A stretch of DNA of 64,000 nt, from NCBI GenBank assembly GCA_011523505.1, contig WTGP01000006.1, positions 1-64,000 of the forward strand, given 5' to 3'. The notes under the pieces are model-generated. The model was not told where the DNA came from. It ran no database searches and was given only the letters and a program-made list of their open reading frames with translations. Position 1 is the first letter of the stretch, and each line of letters starts with the position of its first letter. Position numbers and translations under genes: made by a program. Shown here piece after piece: positions 34,338-42,913 of this stretch. Origin of the DNA: Gammaproteobacteria bacterium. GTDB lineage: Bacteria; Pseudomonadota; Gammaproteobacteria; Steroidobacterales; Foliamicaceae.

Positions 34338-35351
34338 CTACTCCCCGGCATCCTGCTTCGGCGGCGCCGGCGTCTGCTCAATTTCGTACATCTCCAGGCT
34401 GGACAGGCTGGGCGTGTCCGGATGATAGGTCTCGGGCGCGTTGAAGTACTTCGCATAGTGCTTCTCGGTGTAATCCAGAAGCGCACGGTCGTGGATCTGC
34501 TCCAGGTCCTCGCCCGACCCCATGAAGCAGGCGTACTGGCAGTGTCCCTCGGCCTGGCCCATCAGCATCCAGGGCAGCCACGGGGTGGTGCGGTTCCAGA
34601 CACCGTGCGACGGGACCGCGGTGAGTTCGGGGTTCTGCATGTCGGCGCCGTTCAGGGAATAGGCGAAGAACTCCGATACCCGGACCCTTTCGCCCGAGGA
34701 CTCCCGCACCCACACTTCGGGATCGAGCGCGCTGGGGTAGTGAAGATGAATATGGCGCTCCATCTGCAGCCGTTCTCCCACCTGCTGCCATGGCAGCAGG
34801 AACGGCTCCACCGGGCGCACGTCGGCCTCGTTCAGGCCGCCGAACTGCGGCGGCCGCGAAAAGTGGTCCCGGATCACCATATTGAATGGATCGTTGGCGA
34901 TCGGCACCGTTTTGACGGTCTCGTCAAGATACGGGTTGTGCCACTCTTCCAGGATCTCGCCGCTGCGCAGGTCGGTGTAAAAGCCCACTTCGCGCAATAC
35001 CCGGGCGATGGCGCCGTCCGGCTGGGTCTCCAGGCGCGAAACCCCGAACCCGGCGAAGCCGAACAGGTCGCGGATCGCCTCGCCCGGCCGCACGCCCATC
35101 ACGTAGCCCTTGAACCAGCCGGGGCGCTGCTTGCTCTCGTCCAGGTCGCTGGCCAGGCGCGCATAGGCGATCTGGTTGTCCCCCGGGGTGCGCAGGTCCA
35201 GGTACGGACCGCTCAGGTAGTCGGTGGCGGCGCCGGAATCGCCTTCGGCGGCGACCGCCCTGCGCGGCGCCTGGCCGAATGCGAGCGCGGCGGCCCCGAG
35301 GGCTCCTACCGCGCCGAAGCTCTGAATGATTTCACGACGATTCTTGTGCAT
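34338..35351 (-). CDS. DUF1838 family exported protein (copy 1)
   Basis: A 337-residue paralogue of the preceding entry. The Tat-like signal is HKNRREIIQSFGAVGALGAAALAFGQAPRRAVA, here without a lipobox Cys, so it should be a soluble periplasmic protein. The shared core includes WFKGYVMGVRPGEAIRDLFGFAGFGVSRL, LPWQQ, GVWNRTTPWLPWMLMGQ and AGE-like GSGEDLEQIHDRALLDY. The strong identity across the full length indicates duplication. It is 22 bases downstream of the MFS gene at 35374-36717 with a GGGGGAG ribosome site, so carrier and DUF1838 protein form one unit. Confidence 0.86.
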   Translation of the reverse strand: MHKNRREIIQSFGAVGALGAAALAFGQAPRRAVAAEGDSGAATDYLSGPYLDLRTPGDNQIAYARLASDLDESKQRPGWFKGYVMGVRPGEAIRDLFGFAGFGVSRLETQPDGAIARVLREVGFYTDLRSGEILEEWHNPYLDETVKTVPIANDPFNMVIRDHFSRPPQFGGLNEADVRPVEPFLLPWQQVGERLQMERHIHLHYPSALDPEVWVRESSGERVRVSEFFAYSLNGADMQNPELTAVPSHGVWNRTTPWLPWMLMGQAEGHCQYACFMGSGEDLEQIHDRALLDYTEKHYAKYFNAPETYHPDTPSLSSLEMYEIEQTPAPPKQDAGE

Positions 35352-35373
35352 TTCCTCCCCCTTTTGATGCCGG

Positions 35374-36717
35374 TTACGGTCCGGCGATGCCTGCGGCCTG
35401 CGCCCTGCGGCGTCTGGATTCGTGCCGCAACAACAGCAGCGCGAGCGTGAACACTACCACGTTCCCGCAGCCCACCATCACGAAAGGACCGTAGGCCGCC
35501 CAGTTATCGAACAGCCAGCCGCCGAATACTCCCGAGCCCATGATCCCCACGGCGCCGAAAAAGCTGAACAGGCCGATCACCGCGCCTCGCCCGCGCACCG
35601 GCGCTTCCTTGCCGATCAGGGCGATCGCCGAGAGCTGCGCGCACATTTCGCCCATGCCGATCAGGGCGGCGCCGAGGAACATCCAGTTGCTGATGGGATC
35701 GGGGAAGAACGGCATCGCAAGGTAGCCGCAGGCCGCCAGGAACATGGCGATCGCGATGCCTGCCACGCGGTCGATCCGGTCGAGGATCGGCGCCATGATG
35801 GCCGCCCAGGGAACCGCAAACGCCTGGGCAACCACGTAGAAAAGGACCGCGCGCGCCTGCGCCTCTTCGCTGGTCAGGCCCTGCTCGATGCCCACCTGGC
35901 GCAGCCAAAGCGAATAGAACACGCTCACCACGGCCAGATCGCCGCGCGACACCAGCGCGCCGACATAGGCCAGCGCCACCCGGGGATTGCGCGCCGCCCG
36001 CCACGCCACGCCCCAGGTCTTGAAAATGCCTTCCCGTTTCGAAACCTGGGCCGGCGCCCCCGGCTTCAGGAAAACGATCAATACCAGCGCTACGACCATG
36101 CAGGCCCCTGCCGCGGTCCAGAACGTGGCCCGCCCCACCATGATCGAGTCCAGCCCCATGGCCTTGTAGCCTTCGATCAGCCTGCCGGCAAACCCGTTGA
36201 CCACGCTGATGCCGATCCCGTTGAGTATGAAGGCCACGGCCTGGAACCGGCTGCGCGAGGCCTCGTCGGGATAGTCGTTTATGACCGAAGCCAGCATGGC
36301 GGAAATGCACGCGGCGCCGATCGCGAATATGGGCCGCGCCAGGTACAGATGCTCGGCCGCGGTGGCCATGGGATAGAGCACGTAGCAGATGCCCACCATG
36401 CTGAAGCCAAGCGCGTACACCACCCGCCGCCCGACCCGGTCGGACAGCGTTCCCAGCAGGTACACCGTCGCGAGAACGACGAGTTCGTTGATCAGAAGAA
36501 GCCGGCCGGCCAGCCCGCCCCATTCGTCCTGGGGAATGCCCAGGTTCGTGAACAGATAACCCTGCTGCACGTTGATGAACGTGAGCAGGCCGATGGAGAA
36601 GAACGCGCCGAAATAGAGCGCGTTCACATGGCGGCTTCGCACCCCTTCCTCGAGGCGCAGCGGAATCAGCCCGAGGACCCGGTAAACGCCGCCCGTTGAC
36701 GATTGAGAATTCGACAT
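35374..36717 (-). CDS. MFS transporter, paralogue of the carrier at 31.7-33.1 kb
   Basis: A 447-residue 12-helix carrier with A-motif-like GTLSDRVGRRVVYALGFSMVG. The middle and C-terminal parts align with the other MFS protein next to a DUF1838 gene (see 31710-33074). It heads a two-gene unit with DUF1838 copy 1 and is divergent from the maleate-isomerase-like gene, 71 bases away. The transported compound is unknown; a link to DUF1838 function is inferred only from repeated pairing. Confidence 0.86.
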   Translation of the reverse strand: MSNSQSSTGGVYRVLGLIPLRLEEGVRSRHVNALYFGAFFSIGLLTFINVQQGYLFTNLGIPQDEWGGLAGRLLLINELVVLATVYLLGTLSDRVGRRVVYALGFSMVGICYVLYPMATAAEHLYLARPIFAIGAACISAMLASVINDYPDEASRSRFQAVAFILNGIGISVVNGFAGRLIEGYKAMGLDSIMVGRATFWTAAGACMVVALVLIVFLKPGAPAQVSKREGIFKTWGVAWRAARNPRVALAYVGALVSRGDLAVVSVFYSLWLRQVGIEQGLTSEEAQARAVLFYVVAQAFAVPWAAIMAPILDRIDRVAGIAIAMFLAACGYLAMPFFPDPISNWMFLGAALIGMGEMCAQLSAIALIGKEAPVRGRGAVIGLFSFFGAVGIMGSGVFGGWLFDNWAAYGPFVMVGCGNVVVFTLALLLLRHESRRRRAQAAGIAGP

Positions 36718-36788
36718 CCGGGCGGATACTCAACGATTTCAGCGGCAATTACAATCCCCGCACGCTCATCGGCCCCCGGAGGACCGCC

Positions 36789-37532
36789 ATGACCGATTAC
36801 CACGGCCACCGCCTGCGCGTCGGCCTCGCCGTGCCGTCCACGAACACCACGGTGCAGCCGGAGTGCGAACTGCTGCGCCCGCCGGGCGTCACCAACCACA
36901 CCGGCCGGGTGAGCATCCGCCAGCGCAAGATCACCACCGAGAAGGACTTCCTCGAACACGTGCAGGCCATGCGCGACGGCATGGGCGACGCCATCGACCG
37001 AGTCTGCTCGGCGCAGGTCGATCACGTCATCATGGGCGTGGCGCTGGAGGCGTTCTGGGGCGGCGTGAAGCAGGCGGCGGAGCTTCAGGACGGCCTCGAG
37101 CAGCGGGCCGGAGTCGGAATCTCGATGGGCTCGACGGCCACCGTCGCGGCGTTGCGGGCGTACGGGATCGAGAAGATCGCGGTGCTGACGCCGCACATGC
37201 CGCGCGGCGACGAACAGGTGCGCGACTACTTCGTGGAGGCGGGCTTCGACGTGCTGCGCCTGACCGGGCTCAAGTGCCCGTCGCCGATCGAAATCGCCCA
37301 CACGACGGGACCGCGGATGCGGTCGGCTTTACGCGAACTCGACGGCGACGACGCAAAGGCGATCGTGCAGGTGGGGACCAACCTGCCGGCCATGGACATC
37401 TGCGCCCAGGCCGAACCCTGGCTGGGCAAGCCGGTGCTGGCAATCAACGCCGTCACCTACTGGGACGCGCTAAGGCGTTGCGGCATCCACGACCGGATCT
37501 ACGGCCACGGCCGCATCCTGCAAGAGCACTAG
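36789..37532 (+). CDS. Maleate isomerase / arylmalonate decarboxylase-like protein lacking the catalytic cysteines
   Basis: A 247-residue member of the Asp/Glu racemase-fold group. The start RVGLAVPSTNTTVQPECELLRPPGV and the AINAVTYWDALRRCGI end match maleate cis-trans isomerases and arylmalonate decarboxylases. Those enzymes use Cys in the centre of each half; here the equivalent places read VIMGVALEAF and VQVGTNLPAMD, without Cys. The remaining cysteines are elsewhere. It may therefore catalyse another reaction or bind a ligand only. The ATG at 36789 has a strong GGAGG site (36778-36782) upstream. Its 3' end overlaps the convergent DUF945 gene by 4 bases. Confidence 0.75.
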   Translation: MTDYHGHRLRVGLAVPSTNTTVQPECELLRPPGVTNHTGRVSIRQRKITTEKDFLEHVQAMRDGMGDAIDRVCSAQVDHVIMGVALEAFWGGVKQAAELQDGLEQRAGVGISMGSTATVAALRAYGIEKIAVLTPHMPRGDEQVRDYFVEAGFDVLRLTGLKCPSPIEIAHTTGPRMRSALRELDGDDAKAIVQVGTNLPAMDICAQAEPWLGKPVLAINAVTYWDALRRCGIHDRIYGHGRILQEH

Positions 37533-39010
37533 CCGGGGGGCGCCGCGCCGGGAACGGCCGGAGAAGGCCCCAAAGGTATCGGCATCGGCCGGCCATTGAT
37601 ACTGAGCATGCCGTCGGCAAGCGCCAGGCTCACGGTGTAGGTGGTTTCGGTCGGCTGCAAAAGTCCCTGCATCAACCCCATCTGGATGATTCCCTGACCG
37701 AACAGTTCTTCGGCGGCCGCGATTGGAATCTCGGCATCCATCGAGTACTCCAGGCCGGAAAGAATGCCCAGCAAATTCACCTGCTCCAGCGTGGCCGGAG
37801 CGAACTCCCTGTCGAAGGCGTAGCGCAGGTCCAGGCGAAGAGTGTGCTCCCCCTTGTAGGTCAGCACTGCGTTCATGTCCGTGTACGGACCGTCGGCCAG
37901 CATTGCGACGATCGCTTCCTGCATGGCCCGGCTCAGCGGCGGAGTGGCGGCGGGAGGCGGACCGGCGGGAGGCGTCGCTGACAAATCCTGCGGGTTGTCC
38001 TCCGGCGCTGGCGGCGCGGCGGAAGCGTCAAAGATGCCTTCACCGAGCGCCGTAAGCAGTTGCAACAGCGAGTCCTCGCTGAAACCGCCGGCCGTCTGCC
38101 GAATTTCGATCGGCGCAAATTCACGATTCAGCACCTCCAGCGACTCGATTGTGATATCGCTGTCGACGCGATAGGTCCCATCCTCTTCCGGCGATGCCGT
38201 TTCCTCGGCGTTCATGCCGCTCATGCGGAAAACCGCGTCGCCTTCGGACCGCTCGACGAGGATCTCACCGATTAAGGAGACCGATTGCGAGGGAGCCAGT
38301 ATCGCTCCGCTTTCGAGGCCCTGCGGGAACTCGGTGCTGCTTTCCAGATCCGACATTGCAAAACGCAAACCGGTTTCGGCGACGCCGACGCTCATATCCA
38401 TGTTGCCGAGTGCCGCCCGCTGCAGCTGGAAGGACTCCGGACCGGTCCACTCGCCTTCCAGCACCACACCCTCCACATTGAGCGCCATCGGGCCGAAGTC
38501 CCAGGCCGCATCGGGAACCTCAAGGCGATTGTCCACCGTTGCGCCCGAAAATGAACTCACATAAAGCTCCAGATGGCCGTCCGCCGGGTCCCCGTCACCG
38601 GGGGATGCCGCGCCCTCTAAATCGACCCTTCCCCGGGCATGAAAAAGGCCGACTCCCGGACCCACGGCGAAGAACACCGGTCCGTGTGCGATTTCGATGT
38701 CGATCACAATCGGCCCGGATACCAGCATCTCGACTGCGGGCGGCAAATCCATTGCGTCAGCGCCCGGCAGCGCGCCCTGAGGGCCCAGGCCCGGCATCGG
38801 CAGGCCGCCCATAGGCTCCCACTCCAGCCGCGCCGTGGAAGAAAACCAGCCCCGCCGGTAATCCGTCAGCTCCATCTGGAAGCCGTACGGCATGTTGGCC
38901 ATACGTTCCCTGAGCGTGGTTTCCGTCACCTGGCCGAAGTACCCCGCCGGCAGCACGATGCCCGCCGCCACCAGAACCAGGACTGCAATTACGATCACCG
39001 ACTTCTTCAT
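37529..39010 (-). CDS. DUF945 (YdgA-like) family protein
   Basis: A 493-residue protein with one N-terminal membrane anchor (KKSVIVIAVLVLVAAGIVLPAGYFGQ) and a large periplasmic part. The early segment TLRERMANMPYGFQMELTDYRRGWFSSTARLEWE is the DUF945 hallmark (proteins related to E. coli YdgA). Function is unknown; the beta-rich repeats suggest lipid or envelope association. A Pro/Ala-rich linker (about 325-350) divides two halves. Its ATG overlaps the hutG stop (ATGA), an unexpected coupling to histidine degradation. Confidence 0.82.
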   Translation of the reverse strand: MKKSVIVIAVLVLVAAGIVLPAGYFGQVTETTLRERMANMPYGFQMELTDYRRGWFSSTARLEWEPMGGLPMPGLGPQGALPGADAMDLPPAVEMLVSGPIVIDIEIAHGPVFFAVGPGVGLFHARGRVDLEGAASPGDGDPADGHLELYVSSFSGATVDNRLEVPDAAWDFGPMALNVEGVVLEGEWTGPESFQLQRAALGNMDMSVGVAETGLRFAMSDLESSTEFPQGLESGAILAPSQSVSLIGEILVERSEGDAVFRMSGMNAEETASPEEDGTYRVDSDITIESLEVLNREFAPIEIRQTAGGFSEDSLLQLLTALGEGIFDASAAPPAPEDNPQDLSATPPAGPPPAATPPLSRAMQEAIVAMLADGPYTDMNAVLTYKGEHTLRLDLRYAFDREFAPATLEQVNLLGILSGLEYSMDAEIPIAAAEELFGQGIIQMGLMQGLLQPTETTYTVSLALADGMLSINGRPMPIPLGPSPAVPGAAPPG

Positions 39011-39849
39011 GTCACGCCTCTTATGTTTGAATTCGCGGATTGTAGCGAATCGGCCCACTCCAGCACGACCTCCAGGATTTGCCGCAGGCTGGAACGCAGC
39101 CTGGCCGCCCTGCTCCGGCTGAAGGTCTCCGGTGCGGCGCCGGCCATATAGGTGTCCTGGGCGATCTCCATCTGAAGCGCATGCAGGTCCCGCCCCGGCT
39201 GCCCGTACCGGCGCGTGATGAAACCGCCGATGAAGCGGCCGTTCACCGCGAATTCATACCCGCTTCCGGCCAGCACGGCAACCACGCGCTCCTGCAGCGC
39301 GCGAGCGCAACTCCGCCCCCGGTTCGTGCCCAGGTTCAGCGCCGGCAGGCGACCCGCGAATAGCCGGGGCACAACCGGTGCGATCGAATGACAGTCGTAC
39401 AGGACGGCCTTGCCATGCTGCCCGCAGACCCGTTCGAGTTCCGCTTCGAGCCGATCGTGATACGGCTGCCAGAACTGCATGCGCCTGCGCTCGATCTCCG
39501 CGTCGTCGGGTTCCCGCCCCGGCGAATAGACCGCCCCTCCGTCAAAGCGCGTGGCCGGGCAAAGGCCGGTCGCGGCCTGCCCCGGATACAGCGGGGCGCC
39601 GTCCGGCGGCCGGTTCAGGTCCACCACGTAGCGGTTGTAGTTGGCGCGAACTACCGTTGCGCCGAGGTCCAGCGCGAAGTCATGGAGTTCGTCCACGCGC
39701 CAGTCGGTATCGGGCAGTTCCCGGGCCGCCGCGGTCATGCGCGCCGCGATGGGACCGGGCACCCGCCTTCCCGAGTGCGGTATCGACAACACCAGCGCCG
39801 AGCCGCCGCGGGTGCAGGAGTAGATTCCGTCGGCCGGCGCACTGTGCAT
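39007..39849 (-). CDS. hutG: N-formylglutamate deformylase (amidohydrolase)
   Basis: A 280-residue hydrolase releasing formate and glutamate from N-formylglutamate, the last step of the HutF route. Motifs: LVLSIPHSGRRVPG, DTDWRVDELHDFALDLGA, NYNRYVVDLNRPPDG, and AVLYDCHSIAPVVPRLF with likely zinc-binding His and acidic residues. The start is uncertain: ATG at 39849 gives MHSAPADGIYSC; a TTG at 39873 (9 bases after the hutH stop) would add 8 residues, but GGAGG sits within that extension and could be the ribosome site. It is downstream of hutF and hutH. Confidence 0.88.
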   Translation of the reverse strand: MHSAPADGIYSCTRGGSALVLSIPHSGRRVPGPIAARMTAAARELPDTDWRVDELHDFALDLGATVVRANYNRYVVDLNRPPDGAPLYPGQAATGLCPATRFDGGAVYSPGREPDDAEIERRRMQFWQPYHDRLEAELERVCGQHGKAVLYDCHSIAPVVPRLFAGRLPALNLGTNRGRSCARALQERVVAVLAGSGYEFAVNGRFIGGFITRRYGQPGRDLHALQMEIAQDTYMAGAAPETFSRSRAARLRSSLRQILEVVLEWADSLQSANSNIRGVT

Positions 39850-39882
39850 GAAACGGACGGACGGGTCCTCCAACGGGGCCGC

Positions 39883-41430
39883 TCAGCTTTCTCCGGCCAC
39901 GAGTTCGGCGGCCAGCTCCGTCAGAACGCCGTCCTCGATCAATTCGCGAGCCGCCGCGATGTCCGGGGCGAACTCGCGGTCCGCAGCCCGCTCGGGCACT
40001 CTTGCGCGCAACAGGCCATGGATCCGCTCCAGCGCCTCCGACGAGCGTAGCGGCCTCAGCAGGTCGATGCCCGCGGCGGCCGCCAGCCACTCCACGGCCA
40101 GGATGCCCGCAGCGTTGGCGTTCATGCGGGCCAGGCGCCGCGAGCCGTGCGCCGACATGCTCACGTGGTCTTCCTGGTTGGCGGAAGTGGGGATGCTGTC
40201 GACGCTGGCCGGCGCCGCCATCTGCTTGTTCTCGCTGGCCAGGGCCGCGGCCGTGACATGGGCCAGCATGAAGCCGGAGTTCAGGCCCGGGTCCGGCATC
40301 AGGAACGGCGGCAGGCTGCTGAGCTCGCCGGTCACCAGCGCCGCCGTGCGGCGTTCCGACATGGAACCGGTCTCCGCAATCGCCAGCGCCAGTACGTCGG
40401 CGGCGAAGGCAACGGCCTGGCCGTGGAAATTGCCCCCGGACACCACCTCCTCCTGCTTCGAAAACACCAGCGGGTTCTCGGTCACGGCGTTGGCTTCGAT
40501 CAGCAGCGTGCGCCGGGCGTTGTCCACCATGTCCAGGCAGGCGCCCATCACCTGAGGCTGACACCGGAACGAATACGGGTCCTGCACCCGGTCGCAGTCC
40601 AGGTGCGAGGCGCGGATCTCGCTGCCCTCCCACAGCCGGCGCAGCACCCGCGCCACCGCAACCTGGCCGGGATGCGCCTTGAGCGCGTTCAGGCGCGGAT
40701 CGGAAAACGCGTCGGTGGCCCGGAAAGCATCGCAGGACAGGGCCCCGATCACCACGGCCGCCTTCAGGTTGCGGCGCGCCTCGATCATGCCGGCCAGCGC
40801 CTGGGCCGTGGAAACCTGCGTGCCGTTGATGAGATCCAGCCCCTCCTTGGGGCCCAGTTCGACCGGGTCCAGGCCCGCCTGCGAAAGCGCCTGTTCGCCC
40901 GACAGCGTGCGGCCGCGATAGCGGGCCTCGCCACGGCCCACCAGGACCAGCGCCAGGTGCGCCAGGGGCGCCAGGTCTCCCGAGGCGCCCACCGAACCCT
41001 GCGCCGGCACTACCGGCAGGAGGTCCTCGTTGATGCACCGGGCCAACAACTCCAGGAGTTCCTGCGAAACGCCGGCGTAGCCCGCCGCCAGGCTGTTCAG
41101 CTTGAGCAGCATCGTGAGGCGCACGATCGCGCCGGGCAGAGGTTTCCCGACGCCGGCGGCGTGCGAGCGGACGAGGTTGAGCTGCAACGTGCGCAGGTCG
41201 TCCGCGGGAATGCGCTCCAGCGCCAGGCGCCCGAAGCCCGTATTGGCGCCGTACACGGCGGCATCGCCGGCCGCGGCCCGCCGCAGCACCTTGTGGGCCG
41301 AAGCGCAGCGGGCAACGGCCTCCGGGTGCAGCGTCACGCGGATCGGTCCGGCCAGCGCCGCTTCCACTGCCTTCAGCCCAAGCGACTGATCGCCGAGCGT
41401 GAACGAAGCCGCGGCTGCGCCGGCGTTCAT
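39883..41430 (-). CDS. hutH: Histidine ammonia-lyase
   Basis: A 515-residue enzyme deaminating histidine to urocanate. The autocatalytic MIO cofactor forms from Ala-Ser-Gly at 149-151 in GSVGASGDLAPLAH. Other family landmarks are YGANTGFGRLA, GPKEGLDLINGTQ, QDPYSFRCQPQVMGA and SSANQEDHVSMSAHGSRR-type residues near the end (here PTSANQEDHVSMSAHG). Full length and intact. Its ATG overlaps the hutF stop (ATGA); hutG follows. Confidence 0.97.
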   Translation of the reverse strand: MNAGAAAASFTLGDQSLGLKAVEAALAGPIRVTLHPEAVARCASAHKVLRRAAAGDAAVYGANTGFGRLALERIPADDLRTLQLNLVRSHAAGVGKPLPGAIVRLTMLLKLNSLAAGYAGVSQELLELLARCINEDLLPVVPAQGSVGASGDLAPLAHLALVLVGRGEARYRGRTLSGEQALSQAGLDPVELGPKEGLDLINGTQVSTAQALAGMIEARRNLKAAVVIGALSCDAFRATDAFSDPRLNALKAHPGQVAVARVLRRLWEGSEIRASHLDCDRVQDPYSFRCQPQVMGACLDMVDNARRTLLIEANAVTENPLVFSKQEEVVSGGNFHGQAVAFAADVLALAIAETGSMSERRTAALVTGELSSLPPFLMPDPGLNSGFMLAHVTAAALASENKQMAAPASVDSIPTSANQEDHVSMSAHGSRRLARMNANAAGILAVEWLAAAAGIDLLRPLRSSEALERIHGLLRARVPERAADREFAPDIAAARELIEDGVLTELAAELVAGES

Positions 41431-42797
41431 TGCAGCAGTGCCCTGACCGCTTCGCGATAGCGGGCCACGATTTCAGGCTCGTTGACGTGCCTGCCGCCGC
41501 TCACGACCTGCCGGCCGCCCACGAAGACGTCGCGCACGCAGGCCGCGCCGCCCGCGAAGATCCAGGAATCGAGGACCTCATCGCCGTCACGGGCAATCAG
41601 AGCGGGGTGTTCGCCGTCGAGCACCACGATGTCGGCGCGCGCGCCTTCTTCCAGGACGCCGCAGCGCTGCGCCAGGGCAAGCGCACCGCCCTTCAGCGCG
41701 CCGCCCAGCAGGACTCTGCCCAGAGATTCGCCGGACTCGTCCGCCAATACGTTGCGGGACTCCGAGGCCAGTCGCTGCGCATATTCGAGCAGCCGCAATT
41801 CGTCGGTGGGAGATATCGTGATCTGACTGTCGGACCCGATCGAGAACCGGCCCTCCAGGTCCAGCCATTTACGGGCCGGGAAAGTGCCGTCGCCCAGGTT
41901 GGCTTCGGTGGTCGGACACAAGACGACGGAAGCCTGCGTGGCCGCGAGCGCGCTCCGTTCGGAATCGCTCATATGGGTAGCGTGAACCAGGTTCCAGCGT
42001 GCGTCAACCGCAATGCCGTCCAGCAATCGCCGCACCGGAGTAGCGCCGCACCAGGCCAGACAGTCATCCACTTCCGATCGTTGCTCGGCGACATGCATGT
42101 GGACCGGGGCGTCGGGGTCAGCCTGCCGCACGCCCGCAAGTACTTCCTTCAGCAACGGCTCGTCGACCGCGCGCAATGAATGCGGCGCAAACCCCAGGCG
42201 CACTTCAGGCCGGTCTTCGACCGCTTTCGCGAGGGCCGAGTAGATTTCCATGTAGCCGCCGGCATCGCAAACGAAACGCGCCTGCCCGGCGCCCGCCGGC
42301 GCCGGGCCGAAGCCGCCATGGACATAGAGGCTGGGCAGCAGCGTCAGTGCGATCCCCGCGTCTTCGGCCGCGGCGATGCAGCGCAGCCCCATTTCGGCCG
42401 GCTGCGCGTACGGCGAGCCGCCGGCGTCGTGGTGCAGGTAGTGAAACTCCGCCACCGAGGTATAGCCGCTCTTGAGCATCTCCATGTAGGCCAGCGACGC
42501 CACCGCCTGGAAGCGGTCCGGATCGATCCTTCCCACGATGCGGTACATGAGTTCGCGCCAGCGCGTGAAACTGTCGCGCCCGGCTCCCGTTTCCGCCAAT
42601 CCCGCCAGCAGTCGCTGGTGCGCATGCGAGTGCGCGTTCGGCACTCCCGGTATGGCCACACCGCCGATCACGGGCAAGGCTGCGTCACGACAGCCGGGTT
42701 CAAGCGAACGGATCATGCCCTGGCCGCTGATTTCGACCCGCACGTCATCGCACCATCCGTTCGGCGTCAGCGCTCTTGAAAACAGCAGGCTGGTCAC
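41427..42797 (-). CDS. hutF: Formimidoylglutamate deiminase
   Basis: A 456-residue amidohydrolase converting N-formimino-glutamate to N-formylglutamate plus ammonia. The zinc site opens with NAHSHAHQRLLAG, followed by VHMHVAEQ, LVHATHMSDSE and SIGSDSQITISPTDELRLLEY. The start is set at GTG 42797 (TSLLFSRALTPNGWCDDVRVEI), which matches the family's first strand; an open frame further upstream is antisense to hutI and lacks similarity. First gene of the hutF-hutH-hutG-DUF945 unit and divergent from hutI. Confidence 0.93.
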   Translation of the reverse strand: MTSLLFSRALTPNGWCDDVRVEISGQGMIRSLEPGCRDAALPVIGGVAIPGVPNAHSHAHQRLLAGLAETGAGRDSFTRWRELMYRIVGRIDPDRFQAVASLAYMEMLKSGYTSVAEFHYLHHDAGGSPYAQPAEMGLRCIAAAEDAGIALTLLPSLYVHGGFGPAPAGAGQARFVCDAGGYMEIYSALAKAVEDRPEVRLGFAPHSLRAVDEPLLKEVLAGVRQADPDAPVHMHVAEQRSEVDDCLAWCGATPVRRLLDGIAVDARWNLVHATHMSDSERSALAATQASVVLCPTTEANLGDGTFPARKWLDLEGRFSIGSDSQITISPTDELRLLEYAQRLASESRNVLADESGESLGRVLLGGALKGGALALAQRCGVLEEGARADIVVLDGEHPALIARDGDEVLDSWIFAGGAACVRDVFVGGRQVVSGGRHVNEPEIVARYREAVRALLQ

Positions 42798-42821
42798 GAC
42801 ACTTGTGTATGAATTCCCGTA

Positions 42822-42850
42822 TTGATTTTGCCGCAGGCACGTAGCAGAAT
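42822..42850 (+). promoter_or_regulatory. Candidate promoter of hutI-hutU
   Basis: TTGATT (42822-42827) and CAGAAT (42845-42850) are separated by exactly 17 bases, each matching 4 of 6 consensus positions for the housekeeping sigma factor. The transcript would start at about 42857, leaving some 20 bases before the leader ATG at 42878. On the left, ACACTTGTGT (42800-42809) has small inverted arms; a HutC-type repressor site is possible but not clear, and no hutC gene is in the window. Confidence 0.45.
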
Positions 42851-42877
42851 CGACAACAAAGGTACAAGGAGAGACCC

Positions 42878-42913
42878 ATGAGTCAGGACGCCGCGTTCCG
42901 GCAGTCCGCATGA
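42878..42913 (+). CDS. Eleven-codon leader frame coupled to hutI
   Basis: An ATG preceded by AAGGAGAG at normal spacing opens an 11-residue frame ([11 protein letters not shown]) whose TGA overlaps the hutI ATG as ATGA. hutI itself has no good ribosome site just upstream of its ATG, so ribosomes probably reach it by translating this leader. It could be a regulatory leader or the remains of a gene start. No homology is claimed. Confidence 0.5.
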   Translation: MSQDAAFRQSA

